From: JACQFZ01 sp045810625
GTDB taxonomy: Bacteria; Pseudomonadota; Gammaproteobacteria; Acidiferrobacterales; Sulfurifustaceae
Direction: 5' to 3'
DNA: 64,000 bases
Assembly: GCA_045810625.1 (NCBI GenBank)
Contig: JBJMVQ010000011.1
Coordinates: 1-64,000, forward strand
Shown here: piece by piece, positions 34,492 to 43,137 of the stretch
Position numbering within the stretch: position 1 is the first letter of the stretch
Layout of the letters: each line of letters starts with the position of its first letter
The notes under the pieces: generated by a model
Told to the model about the DNA's origin: nothing
The model's input: only the letters and a program-made list of their open reading frames with translations
Database searches by the model: none
Program-made: the position numbers and the translations under genes

Positions 34492-35085
34492 TTAGTCCTT
34501 GATGTTCCGGTAAATGGTGTTTTTGACCTGCGCAAACACGCGCCGCACCATCGGCTCGAACTCCGACAGCGGCAAGGTTTCGGTCTTGGGATCGAACGCC
34601 GGGTTGTCGTAAAGCTCACAGAACTCGGCGGTATAGTCGAAATACTTGTGACCGCGAAACTGCTCGCGGATGTTCCGATCCATGCCCAGGTTTTGGAAGA
34701 AGTAGTACGCCTGAAAGATGCCGTGCTTCTCCACCATCCAGTGATTCTGTTCCGACACGAAGGGCTTGAGGATCGCCGCGGCAATGTCAGGATGGTTGAA
34801 CGAACCGAGCGTGTCGCCGATGTCGTGCAGTAGCGCGCACACGACGTATTCCTCGTCGCGCCCGTCGCGCAACGCGAGCGTCGCCGTCTGCCGGGAGTGC
34901 GTCAGCCGATCGACCGGGAAGCCGCCGCAGTCGCCGTCGAGCAGGCGCAAATGCGCGAGCACGCGATCCGGCAGCGCTTGCGCGAACGGCTTGAATTCCT
35001 CGGAGATGATGCGCCAGTCTTCCGCGGTACTGTCCTGCATCCGGCTGAACGTCGCGCGTTCGAGCGTTTTCGGATTCGTGGCCAT
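34492..35085 (-). CDS. HD-domain protein of unknown function
   Basis: A 197-aa protein with an HD-superfamily metal site: His63 in HSRQTATLAL, His87-Asp88 in LLHDIGDTLG, and further histidines H98, H115 and H121. The family includes phosphohydrolases and the diiron oxygenases MIOX and PhnZ. The spread of histidines and the C-terminal EFCELYDNPAFDPKTETLPL leave both possible. The ATG 35085 has a ribosome site (GGAAAGAG). It sits between bifunctional FadB-like and thiolase genes, an unusual place for a signalling phosphohydrolase. Confidence 0.8.
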   Translation of the reverse strand: MATNPKTLERATFSRMQDSTAEDWRIISEEFKPFAQALPDRVLAHLRLLDGDCGGFPVDRLTHSRQTATLALRDGRDEEYVVCALLHDIGDTLGSFNHPDIAAAILKPFVSEQNHWMVEKHGIFQAYYFFQNLGMDRNIREQFRGHKYFDYTAEFCELYDNPAFDPKTETLPLSEFEPMVRRVFAQVKNTIYRNIKD

Positions 35086-35104
35086 CTCTTTCCTTCCGCC
35101 GAGC

Positions 35105-37198
35105 TCAGCCGTTGAACGTCTTGCCTTCTTGCGCCAGCTTCGCCAGCAGCGGCGCCGGCTCCCAGAACTTCGCATCGCGCGGATCCGATGCGGCGAAGTG
35201 TTTCATGCTGCGCGCGACGCTGTAGAGCCCGACGGTGTCGGCGTAGAACATCGGCCCGCCGCGAAAGAGCGGGAAGCCATAACCGGTGAGATAGACGAGA
35301 TCGATATCCGAAGCGCGCAGCGCAATGCCTTCTTCGAGTATGCGGGCGCCTTCGTTCACCAGCGCGTAAATGCAGCGTTGGATGATTTCTTCATCGCTGA
35401 TCTTACGCGGCGCGATCCCCTTCTCTTTGCGGAAGTCGACGATGAGCTTTTCGACCACCGGATCGGGAATGGCGTCGCGCTTGCCGGCTTCGTAGCGATA
35501 CCAGCCGGCGCCGGTTTTTTGGCCGAAGCGTCCGAGCTCGCACACGCGATCCGCGATGCCCGAGTAGACCACATCCGGCCGCTCCTTCGCGCGGCGCTTG
35601 CGAATCGCCCAGCCGATATCGTTCCCCGCGAGATCGCCCATACGGAACGGTCCCATGGCCATGCCCCACTTCTCGAGCGCCTTGTCGACCTGCCACGGCA
35701 GCGCGCCCTGTTCGACCAGCGCCATCGCCTGCCGCGAGTAATGCTCGATCATGCGGTTGCCGATGAAGCCGTCGCATACGCCGGAGACCACCGCCGTCTT
35801 CTTGATCGCCTTCGCGAGCTTCATTACGGTCGCGAGCACATCCTTGCCGGTCTTCGCACCGCGCACGACTTCGAGCAGCTTCATGACGTTCGCGGGACTG
35901 AAGAAGTGCATGCCGATCACGTCTTGCGGCCGCTTCGTGAACGCCGCGATCTTGTTCACATCGAGCGTCGAGGTGTTCGTCGCGAGTATGGCGCCGGGCT
36001 TGGCGACTTCGTCGAGCTTCTTGAACACGCCTTCTTTGACGCTCAATTCCTCGAACACGGCTTCAATGATGAGGTCGGCGTCCTTGAGCGCATCGTAGGA
36101 AAGCGTCGGCTTCAGCAGACCCATACGCTGCTCGAGCTTCTCGGCCGAGAGCTTGCCCTTCTTCACCGAGTTTTCGTAGTTCTTGCGGATGGTCGCGACG
36201 CCTTTATCGAGCGCCTCCTGCTTCACTTCGAGGATGCTGACGGAGATGCCGGCGTTCAGGAAATTCATCGAGATGCCGCCGCCCATCGTGCCCGCGCCGA
36301 TGACGGCGACTTTCTTGATTTCGCGCGTCGCGGTGTTTTCCGGCACGTCGGGGATCTTGGCCGCCGCGCGCTCGGCGAAGAACGAATGGCGCAGCGCCTT
36401 CGATTCCGGCGTCTGCACCAGATAGTTGAAGAAGTCGCGCTCGATCGCCAACCCTTCTTCGAACGGCTTCGACACCGAGGCGGCGACGGCGTCGACGCAT
36501 TTCAGCGGCGCCGGAAAGTTCTTCGCGACCGCCTGCACGCTCGTGCGCGCGAACTGGAAGAAGGCTTCGGCGTTTGGATAATCGATTTTGATATCGCGCA
36601 CGCGCTTGAGCGGACGGCTTTCCGCGATCACTTTTTGCGCGAACGCGAGCGCTCCCTGCAGGAGATCGCCCTGGATCATCTCGTCGAAGAGCACGGTGCC
36701 TTTGAGCTTCTCGGCGGGGACGATTTCGCCGGAGACGATCATATTAAGAGCGGTTTCGACGCCGACGACGCGCGGCAGCCGCTGCGTCCCGCCGGCACCG
36801 GGCAGGATGCCGAGCTTCACTTCCGGGAGCGCGATTTGCGCATCGGCGAGAGCGACGCGGTAATGACACCCGAGCGCCAACTCGAGTCCGCCGCCCATGC
36901 AGGCGCCGCTGATGGCGGCGACGATCGGCTTGGTGCTGTCTTCGACCGCGCGAATAACGGCATGCAAATTCGGCTCCGCGGACGCCTTCGGCGTATTGAA
37001 CTCGCGAATGTCCGCGCCGCCCGAGAATGCTCTGCCGGAACCGATCAGGACGATGGCCTTGGCGTTCTTGTCGGCCTGCGCGCGCTCTACGTCCGCGACG
37101 ATGCCGCTGCGCAGCGCATGGCTAAGTCCATTGACGGGAGGGTTATCGAGGGTGATAACAGCGACTGCGCCTTGTAGTTCGTAGTGTGTGCCGCTCAT
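35105..37198 (-). CDS. Bifunctional enoyl-CoA hydratase / 3-hydroxyacyl-CoA dehydrogenase
   Basis: A 697-aa multifunctional beta-oxidation enzyme. The N-terminal crotonase domain (1-190) has catalytic glutamates Glu106 (GGGLELALG) and Glu126 (PEVKLGILPGAGGTQR). The NAD-binding domain starts with VAVIGAGTMGGGI (about 295), with MHFFSPANVMKLLEVV further on. The C-terminal helical domain is duplicated. The order and length match FadJ/FadB and peroxisomal MFE1. It hydrates trans-2-enoyl-CoA and oxidises the product. It is the first gene of the leftward catabolic unit. Confidence 0.95.
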   Translation of the reverse strand: MSGTHYELQGAVAVITLDNPPVNGLSHALRSGIVADVERAQADKNAKAIVLIGSGRAFSGGADIREFNTPKASAEPNLHAVIRAVEDSTKPIVAAISGACMGGGLELALGCHYRVALADAQIALPEVKLGILPGAGGTQRLPRVVGVETALNMIVSGEIVPAEKLKGTVLFDEMIQGDLLQGALAFAQKVIAESRPLKRVRDIKIDYPNAEAFFQFARTSVQAVAKNFPAPLKCVDAVAASVSKPFEEGLAIERDFFNYLVQTPESKALRHSFFAERAAAKIPDVPENTATREIKKVAVIGAGTMGGGISMNFLNAGISVSILEVKQEALDKGVATIRKNYENSVKKGKLSAEKLEQRMGLLKPTLSYDALKDADLIIEAVFEELSVKEGVFKKLDEVAKPGAILATNTSTLDVNKIAAFTKRPQDVIGMHFFSPANVMKLLEVVRGAKTGKDVLATVMKLAKAIKKTAVVSGVCDGFIGNRMIEHYSRQAMALVEQGALPWQVDKALEKWGMAMGPFRMGDLAGNDIGWAIRKRRAKERPDVVYSGIADRVCELGRFGQKTGAGWYRYEAGKRDAIPDPVVEKLIVDFRKEKGIAPRKISDEEIIQRCIYALVNEGARILEEGIALRASDIDLVYLTGYGFPLFRGGPMFYADTVGLYSVARSMKHFAASDPRDAKFWEPAPLLAKLAQEGKTFNG

Positions 37199-37619
37199 TG
37201 TCGCTTCGTCCTATACGTTTTATAGAAATTCAAATTGCGGTTTTTCGGCGCAACGGCCGCCACCGCTCGGGATCGAATCGGGACGAGTTGAACCGACTAA
37301 CCGGACGACTCGTAGCGCTGCCGATACCCGCTGCCGTCCCAAGCTCTCGCCCGTGTCCGGCACACCGCCCGTTTAGTCCTCCTCGAAAAAGGGCTTCGGA
37401 GAACTGCGCATCGCGACATGCGCGTTGCTCAGTCGATCGACGACGGTCGACGGTTGTACCGATCAGGGGTGCCGATTATAGCGGAGTCGCTGCCGGACTG
37501 AAATGTCAAGGAAAAACCGACGCAACGAACAACGCTTCCTCCCCAACGACGCGGTCTGCAAAGCGGAAGCACTGCGGTTCGTTTTACTTCGGTCGCTGCG
37601 CAATAACGCGCGAGCGATG
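37199..37619. other. 421-bp gap between livF and the bifunctional enzyme gene
   Basis: No gene is supported. On the minus strand there is a perfect TATAAT (37480-37475) about 275 nt before the downstream start. A perfect TTGACA (37509-37504) lies 23 nt ahead of it, too far for a normal promoter. One of them may still belong to the promoter of the leftward catabolic unit. Confidence 0.45.
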
Positions 37620-38321
37620 TCAGACTTCCAGCCACTCGCGGCGCACGTTTTCGTTCGCGCGCAAATCTGCCGGCGAACCTTCGAACACGATGTGTCCGTG
37701 GCCCATGACATAGAGGCGGTTCGAGATATCGAGGGCGATCGTGAGTTTCTGCTCGACCAGCAGGATCGCGACACCGCGTTTCGCGACTTGCGCGAGCAGA
37801 TCGCGTACGAGATCGACCATCTTCGGGGCCAACCCCTCGGTCGGCTCGTCCACCATGATCAGCTCCGGATCACCCATCAGCGTCCGGCAGATCGTGAGCA
37901 TTTGCTGCTCGCCGCCCGATAGCACGCCGCCCGGCGCGTCCATACGTTCGGCCAGGACCGGAAACAGGCTAAACATGTCCTCCATCGTCCAGCGTCCGCC
38001 GCCGTTCTTGCGCTTCGATTTCATGCCGAGCAGAAGATTTTCGCGCACCGTCAGGCCCGGGAAGATGTCGCGGTTCTCCGGCACGTAGCCGAGCCCCTTG
38101 CGCGCGATCTCGTGCGTCGGCAACCCGTCGATGCGCTCGCCTTTGAAGCGAATGACGCCGGAGGGCGGCACTTCCCCCATGATCGTTTTGATCATGGTCG
38201 AGCGGCCGGCGCCGTTGCGCCCGAGCAGCGAGACGATTTCGCCTTGCGCGACGTTGAATGAAACGCCCTGCAAGATGTGACTCTTGCCGTAATACGCGTG
38301 CAGGTTCTCGACGTCGAGCAT
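37620..38321 (-). CDS. livF: Liv-type ABC transporter ATPase LivF, with Arg in Walker A
   Basis: A 233-aa LivF-type ATP-binding protein. Walker A reads GRNGAGRST (34-42): the invariant Lys is Arg40, encoded CGC, two base changes from a Lys codon. The signature LSGGEQQML, Walker B LIMVDEPTEGL and the VPENR and VEQ switch regions typical of LivF are present. It starts directly at the livG stop. Because the partner LivG has an intact Walker A, the pair may carry one weak and one active ATP site. The substrate is probably a carboxylic or amino acid. Confidence 0.93.
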   Translation of the reverse strand: MLDVENLHAYYGKSHILQGVSFNVAQGEIVSLLGRNGAGRSTMIKTIMGEVPPSGVIRFKGERIDGLPTHEIARKGLGYVPENRDIFPGLTVRENLLLGMKSKRKNGGGRWTMEDMFSLFPVLAERMDAPGGVLSGGEQQMLTICRTLMGDPELIMVDEPTEGLAPKMVDLVRDLLAQVAKRGVAILLVEQKLTIALDISNRLYVMGHGHIVFEGSPADLRANENVRREWLEV

Positions 38322-39098
38322 TTAGTGCGCCCCGAGATACGCGGTTTGGACGGTTTTGTTTTCCCGAACACGCGCGGGCGCATCGGTCGCGATGACCTCG
38401 CCGTACACGAGCACCGAAATCCGGTCGGCGAGGTTGAACACCACGCTCATGTCGTGCTCGACCATCACGAGCGTGCGCCCTTGCGACACCGCGCGAATCA
38501 GCTCGACCGCGTTGTCGGCTTCGGCGCGGCTCATGCCGGCGGTCGGTTCGTCGAGCATGATCACGCCCGCTCCGCTCGCGATCGCGATGCCGATTTCGAG
38601 CGCACGCTGCTCGGCGTACGTCAGCACGCCCGCGGGCGTGTCGCGGCGCTCGGTCATTTTGATCTCTTCCAGCGTCTTCTCGGTGAGCTCGTTCGCGTCG
38701 CGCAGCTTGTCGACCGCGCGCCAGAAACAATACCGGTAACCGAGCGACCACATCACGCTGCAGCGGATGTTCTCGTATACCGAGAGGCGCGGAAAGATGT
38801 TCGTCACCTGAAAGCTGCGCGACAAACCGCGGCGATTGATTTCATACGAGGGCACGCCGACGATCTCGCGGCCGTTCAGCAAGATCGAGCCGCTGGTGGG
38901 CGTGAAGCGCCCGGTGATCAAGTTGAACAGCGTGGATTTCCCCGCGCCATTCGGTCCGATGATCGCATGGCGCTCGCCCTGATAAATATCGAGCGTGACG
39001 CCGCGAATGATCGGGGTCTTGCCGAAGCTCTTGTGAACGTTACGCACCTGTACTGCGCACTCGCGCCGTTCCGGCACAGTCGCCGCCGAGCTATTCAT
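38322..39098 (-). CDS. livG: Liv-type ABC transporter ATPase LivG
   Basis: A 258-aa ATP-binding subunit. Walker A GPNGAGKST (48-56, Lys54) and Walker B VIMLDEPTAGM are intact, as is the switch VMVEHDM. The signature reads LTYAEQ instead of the usual YGxQ or SGGxQ form. The ATG at 39098 is chosen since it overlaps the livM end by 8 nt (ATGAATAG) behind GGAGGGTGAG; upstream in-frame codons belong to livM. It works with LivF under LivM/LivH. Confidence 0.94.
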   Translation of the reverse strand: MNSSAATVPERRECAVQVRNVHKSFGKTPIIRGVTLDIYQGERHAIIGPNGAGKSTLFNLITGRFTPTSGSILLNGREIVGVPSYEINRRGLSRSFQVTNIFPRLSVYENIRCSVMWSLGYRYCFWRAVDKLRDANELTEKTLEEIKMTERRDTPAGVLTYAEQRALEIGIAIASGAGVIMLDEPTAGMSRAEADNAVELIRAVSQGRTLVMVEHDMSVVFNLADRISVLVYGEVIATDAPARVRENKTVQTAYLGAH

Positions 39099-40413
39099 CT
39101 TGCTCACCCTCCGCCGCACCCGCTTTGGCTTCATCGAGCGCTCGATGCCACGCTCGCGACACAACGGGCCAGGTCATGCGAAAGAGAAAGAATCCGCCCA
39201 CGACCAGAATCAGCGCGCCGATCCATGGCACCGCGGTTGCCGCATCGAAACCAACCCAAAAGATGCGCATGGTCGTCCCGAGCTCCGCCTGCGTGGACAA
39301 GCGGTAGCTCATTTCGATGAGCAGCACGGCACCGACGAACATGACGAGCGCCGGCGGCAGCGCAATCAAATAACTTCTCAACACCGACCACAGCGCTTTG
39401 GTCCGCACGATCGGCGCATGCATCATTACGAGACCGGCGAGGCCGCCCGGCGCAAACAAGATGATGACCATGAAGAACAGGCCGAGGTAAAGCACCCACG
39501 CAACCGTGTAATCGCTCAGGCTGATTTGCAGCCACGTCAGCGTAATCGCGCCGAGAATCGGGCCAATGAAATGTCCGACGCCGCCGATGTAGGCCATGAT
39601 GAGCACAGTACCGGAGCGGCCGGCGCTCACCGCGTCGGCGGCGACGATCTCGTAGTTGATCGCGTGCAATCCGCCGGCGAGCCCGGCGAAGAGACCCGCG
39701 ACGCAAAACGCGATGAAGCGTACGTAGCGCGGGTTGTAGCCGACGAACTCGGCGCGTTCCGGATTGTCGCGGACAGCGTTGCACATGCGTCCGACCGGCG
39801 TGCGCGTGAAGGCGTACATGAACGCCGCCGCGACGAGCGCCCAGAAGACGATGACGTAATAGACTTGGATCTGCGGGCCCAACGTCAGGCCGAACAGCTT
39901 CAGGCCGGCAGTACGGTTCGCGGTGACGCCTTCCTCGCCGCCGAAAAAGCTCGGCAGCATGAGCGTGGCCGAATGGACCAGCTCGCCGATGCCAAGCGTG
40001 ATGAGCGCGAAGATCGTTCCCGCCTTTTTCGTCGTCAGCGACCCGAAGACGATCGCGAACAGCAATCCGCCGAGCGCGCCGGCGAGCGGCGCCAGCATCA
40101 TCGGAACCGGAAGGCCGGCGTTGATCGCGCGCATGAAATGAATCGCCATGTAACCGCCGAGGCCGAAATACACCGCGTGACCGAACGACAGCAAACCGGT
40201 TTGACCGAACAGCATGTTGAAGGAGAGCGCGAAGACGGCCGCGATTCCCATCTGGCTGAGCAGCGACTGCCCGAAGCTGCCGTTCAAACCGGGCAGGTGC
40301 GGGAGAATGACGAGCACTACCGCGGCCGCAAACCAGAATTTGTATTTCGCGAGGCCCCTCGCGCGCGGCGCTGTTAAGACGCTTGGTGCTACAACCGGCG
40401 AGGTATCGTTCAT
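39091..40413 (-). CDS. livM: Liv-type ABC transporter permease LivM, with C-terminal extension
   Basis: A 440-aa membrane protein. The canonical LivM permease core (about 30-330) has SFNMLFGQTGLLSFGHAVYFGLGGYM and IGPILGAITLTWLQ. Beyond it lie about 100 residues with two further hydrophobic segments and a charged tail (RALDEAKAGAAEGEQDE), making it longer than the usual ~300-400 residues. Its ATG overlaps the livH stop (ATGA). It forms the channel with LivH. Confidence 0.94.
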   Translation of the reverse strand: MNDTSPVVAPSVLTAPRARGLAKYKFWFAAAVVLVILPHLPGLNGSFGQSLLSQMGIAAVFALSFNMLFGQTGLLSFGHAVYFGLGGYMAIHFMRAINAGLPVPMMLAPLAGALGGLLFAIVFGSLTTKKAGTIFALITLGIGELVHSATLMLPSFFGGEEGVTANRTAGLKLFGLTLGPQIQVYYVIVFWALVAAAFMYAFTRTPVGRMCNAVRDNPERAEFVGYNPRYVRFIAFCVAGLFAGLAGGLHAINYEIVAADAVSAGRSGTVLIMAYIGGVGHFIGPILGAITLTWLQISLSDYTVAWVLYLGLFFMVIILFAPGGLAGLVMMHAPIVRTKALWSVLRSYLIALPPALVMFVGAVLLIEMSYRLSTQAELGTTMRIFWVGFDAATAVPWIGALILVVGGFFLFRMTWPVVSRAWHRALDEAKAGAAEGEQDE

Positions 40414-41360
40414 ACGTCGCGTGTTCCGAACAGGCCGCGTGGCCTCACGATCAACATGAGAACCAGCAGCAGGTAAGGAATGATCGACGCGGCCTGGGCG
40501 ATTTTTATCGAAGCGACTTCGTAGAACCCGGATTCTCTCTTAACCGTCATGTCGAACAGATGCAGCAGATCGAGCAGCGAGTAATCGAGCGCGACCGCGA
40601 AGGTTTGAATGATGCCGATCAACATCGAAGCCACGAAGGCACCCGCGAGCGAACCGAGCCCCCCGACCACCACGACGACGAATACGATCGGCCCGAGGGC
40701 GTAAGCCATGTTCGGCTCGGTCGACAACGCAAAGCCGCCGATGACACCCGCCAGTCCGGCCAGCGCGCTGCCGAGCGCAAACACCAGCACGAACACCGCC
40801 GGCACATTGTGCCCGAGCGCGCTCACCATCGTCGGATGCGTGAGCGCCGCCTGAATGATGAGACCGATGCGGGTGTACTTGAGCGCGAGGAACAGGAACA
40901 AAAACATTCCGATCGACACCAGCATCATGAATCCCTTATAGGCGGGAAAGCTGCTGCCGAAGACAGTAAACAAGGAGAAGTCGAGCGGCGCCGGGACGTC
41001 GTACGGCACGGCGTTGCGGCCCCACACCATGATCACCGCCTCACCGATCAGAAATGCGAGGCCGAAGGTGAAAAGAATTTCCGCGACGTGGCCAAACTTG
41101 TGCACGTGGCGCAAACCATATCGTTCGATGGCGGCGCCGACAACACCGCAGATGAGCGGCGCGATCACAAGCGCCGGCCAAAAGCCGACCCATCTACTGA
41201 ATTGGTACGAGAAATAAGCGCCCAGCATGAAGATGAAAGCATGGGCGAAATTGAGCACGCCCATCATGCTGAAGATGAGCGTGAGGCCGCTCGTCAGCAT
41301 GAAGAGCAGCAAACCGTAAACCACCCCATTCAAGAGTGAAACTGCCGTCAGCTCGAGCAT
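40410..41360 (-). CDS. livH: Liv-type ABC transporter permease LivH
   Basis: A 316-aa permease with the family opening LNGVVYGLLLFMLTSGLTLIFSMMGVLNFAHAFIFMLGAYF and about eight hydrophobic helices. The segment VVGGLGSLAGAFVASMLIGI matches the LivH coupling region. It overlaps livM by 4 nt. It is separated from the binding-protein gene by a 98-nt gap carrying a 12-bp stem-loop, which may set the ratio of binding protein to permease. Confidence 0.94.
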   Translation of the reverse strand: MLELTAVSLLNGVVYGLLLFMLTSGLTLIFSMMGVLNFAHAFIFMLGAYFSYQFSRWVGFWPALVIAPLICGVVGAAIERYGLRHVHKFGHVAEILFTFGLAFLIGEAVIMVWGRNAVPYDVPAPLDFSLFTVFGSSFPAYKGFMMLVSIGMFLFLFLALKYTRIGLIIQAALTHPTMVSALGHNVPAVFVLVFALGSALAGLAGVIGGFALSTEPNMAYALGPIVFVVVVVGGLGSLAGAFVASMLIGIIQTFAVALDYSLLDLLHLFDMTVKRESGFYEVASIKIAQAASIIPYLLLVLMLIVRPRGLFGTRDV

Positions 41361-41405
41361 GTCGTGCCGTTCCGTCAGGAAAGCGCTGCTTGCTGAATGC
41401 GCTGT

Positions 41406-41433
41406 GCTCCTTGGCGCTCGCGCGCCAAGGAGC
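41406..41433. repeat. 12-bp stem-loop between binding-protein and livH genes
   Basis: GCTCCTTGGCGC (41406-41417), a 4-nt loop TCGC, then GCGCCAAGGAGC (41422-41433) form a perfect stem. It follows the binding-protein stop by about 25 nt on the minus strand. There is no T-run after it, so it more likely stabilises the upstream mRNA or attenuates than fully terminates. Confidence 0.75.
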
Positions 41434-41458
41434 CATCGCTTTATTTAATGTCTAGGGT

Positions 41459-42694
41459 TCAAGCACCCGGACGCTGCATCTTACACGTGGTCGGAACGGC
41501 TGTCGCTTTCGCGTCGACCTTCGCGTCGGTCTTCCAACCGAAGTTGCTTTCTTCGACTTTGTACTTCGGGTGGTTCGTCACCGTCGACACGATCAGCGGC
41601 TGAAGCAACTGATGGTTGTCCGCGCGCATTTCGACTTCGCCGAGCGACGTCTGCATCTTCATGCCCTCGAGCGCACGCGCAATCTTCACCGGATCGTTCG
41701 ACTGGGCCTTCTTCGCCGCGGCGGCGAACATCTCCCACATCGTCTTCGCGCGCCAGTATTGGTACTCGTTCTCGCGACCGGGGAAGCGTTTCTCGAATTC
41801 GGCGACCGCCGGATCGAGCGTCGGCGTCGCGTCCTTGTGCCACTCGGTCACCTGCTTCACCAGCCCCACGCCCGCTTCGCCGATCGCGGTGACGGTGCCG
41901 GGTGTGCCGGCATAGAACGTGAACCACTGGACCTTGAGGCCCGCGTCTTTAGCGGCCTTGATGAGCAATATCATGTCATTGCCCCAATTGCCGGTAATGA
42001 CGGAATCGGCGCCCGACGCTTTGATCTTCGCGATATACGGCGAGAAGTCCTGCACCTTCTGCAGCGGATGGAACTCGTTGCCGACGATGCGAATGTCCGG
42101 CCGCTTTTGCGACAGCATCTTGTCCGCCGCCGACGCGACGGCCTTGCCGAACGAGTAATCCTGATTCAGCAGATAAATGCTTTTGATCTTCTTCTCTTTT
42201 GCGATCGTGTCGGTCAGCGCCGCCATTTTCATGTCGGCGTCGGCGTCGAAGCGGAAATGCCAGAAATTGCACTTCTCGTTGGTGAGCGCCGGATCGACGG
42301 CGGCGTAGTTGAGATAGACAACTTCTTTGCCCGGATTGCGCTCGTTGTACTTCGCGACCGCTTCGGTGATCGCGTGCGCCACCGAGCTGCCGTTGCCCTG
42401 CAGGATAATGCGCGCGCCGTCATCGATCGCCTTCTTGAGCTGAATCAGCGATTCCTGCGGGTTGACCTTGTTATCGTATGCGGCGAACGAAATCTTCTCG
42501 CCGTTCAAACCGCCGGCGGCGTTGATGTGATCGATATAGAACTGATGCGTCTTCTGCGCCCCGATGCCGGAAACGGCGGCGCCGCCCGAGAGCGGATCGA
42601 TCAATGCCACCTTGAGATCAGCGAACGCCACGCCGGCGAAGAGCGCCGCGCCTGCGGCGAATCCCGCCGTCCCCACTTTGCGTATACGGCCCAT
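41459..42694 (-). CDS. ABC transporter periplasmic substrate-binding protein (Liv/Peripla_BP_6 type)
   Basis: A 411-aa exported binding protein. The signal peptide (MGRIRKVGTAGFAAGAALFAGVAFA) is cleaved near residue 25, and the mature part is a type I periplasmic-binding fold (DPLSGGAAVSGIGAQKTHQFYIDHINAAGG). AGGAGGAGAC precedes the ATG at 42694, which decides the start over a longer frame. It heads the livH-M-G-F unit. The ligand is unknown; relatives bind branched amino acids, aromatic acids or short acids, and the flanking catabolic genes suggest a carboxylic acid. Confidence 0.94.
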   Translation of the reverse strand: MGRIRKVGTAGFAAGAALFAGVAFADLKVALIDPLSGGAAVSGIGAQKTHQFYIDHINAAGGLNGEKISFAAYDNKVNPQESLIQLKKAIDDGARIILQGNGSSVAHAITEAVAKYNERNPGKEVVYLNYAAVDPALTNEKCNFWHFRFDADADMKMAALTDTIAKEKKIKSIYLLNQDYSFGKAVASAADKMLSQKRPDIRIVGNEFHPLQKVQDFSPYIAKIKASGADSVITGNWGNDMILLIKAAKDAGLKVQWFTFYAGTPGTVTAIGEAGVGLVKQVTEWHKDATPTLDPAVAEFEKRFPGRENEYQYWRAKTMWEMFAAAAKKAQSNDPVKIARALEGMKMQTSLGEVEMRADNHQLLQPLIVSTVTNHPKYKVEESNFGWKTDAKVDAKATAVPTTCKMQRPGA

Positions 42695-43137
42695 GTCTCC
42701 TCCTAAAGATGTCTGTACGGCATAACCATCGGTGAGAGAAAGCTCGACAGCCATTTTATGCAATCGGCCGCCAGCGATGAGTTCCGTCCATGGAGACCGC
42801 GCGATGTAAGCGCGATACATGCACCCCGTTTAGCACGTTCCGCGATGCAGTGCTTTATTTCACATAGAAGGCAATCATGGTATTGTTGCCGCCTACTGTT
42901 GTAAACGGCGCCGCTCGTGCGGGGACCGGGAGGGCGGTCCGGCGGAGCCACCTCAATAAAAGAAGTAACACAACGAAACTATGTATTTCGTCGGACATGC
43001 GCTGTTCGGTGACCCCACCTCCCCCGCGATTCTTCTCTTTTTTACCTAAGAAGGTTCGTTAATCATAATAACCGCATCCCCTGAAACCCGCCCCCGACAT
43101 CGCTGGACGATCGATTAAAAAACGCGAGGACGAGACC
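42695..43137. other. 443-bp divergent control region of transporter and catabolic operons
   Basis: No gene is supported. It separates the leftward transporter genes from the rightward ligase operon. The right end holds the promoter-like sequence listed at 43041-43069 with a small inverted repeat ACCT-AAGA-AGGT (43044-43055). The left part is moderately AT-rich with no clear element. Confidence 0.5.
43041..43069 (+). promoter_or_regulatory. Possible sigma-70 promoter of the rightward catabolic operon
   Basis: TTTACC (43041-43046) and CATAAT (43064-43069) are separated by exactly 17 nt, about 70 nt before the ligase start. An inverted repeat ACCTaagaAGGT (43044-43055) overlaps the -35 and could be an operator. 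No regulator gene is adjacent. Confidence 0.4.

Noticed and set aside
34766..37177. An 803-codon open frame on the plus strand opposite the bifunctional enzyme and HD-domain genes
   Set aside because: It is the antisense shadow of strongly recognisable genes. Its translation is rich in Arg, His and Asp, with no domain, as expected from GC-rich codons read in reverse.
37475..37509. TTGACA and TATAAT on the minus strand upstream of the bifunctional enzyme gene
   Set aside because: Both hexamers are perfect but 23 nt apart, too far for a standard sigma-70 promoter, so I did not call them as a pair.
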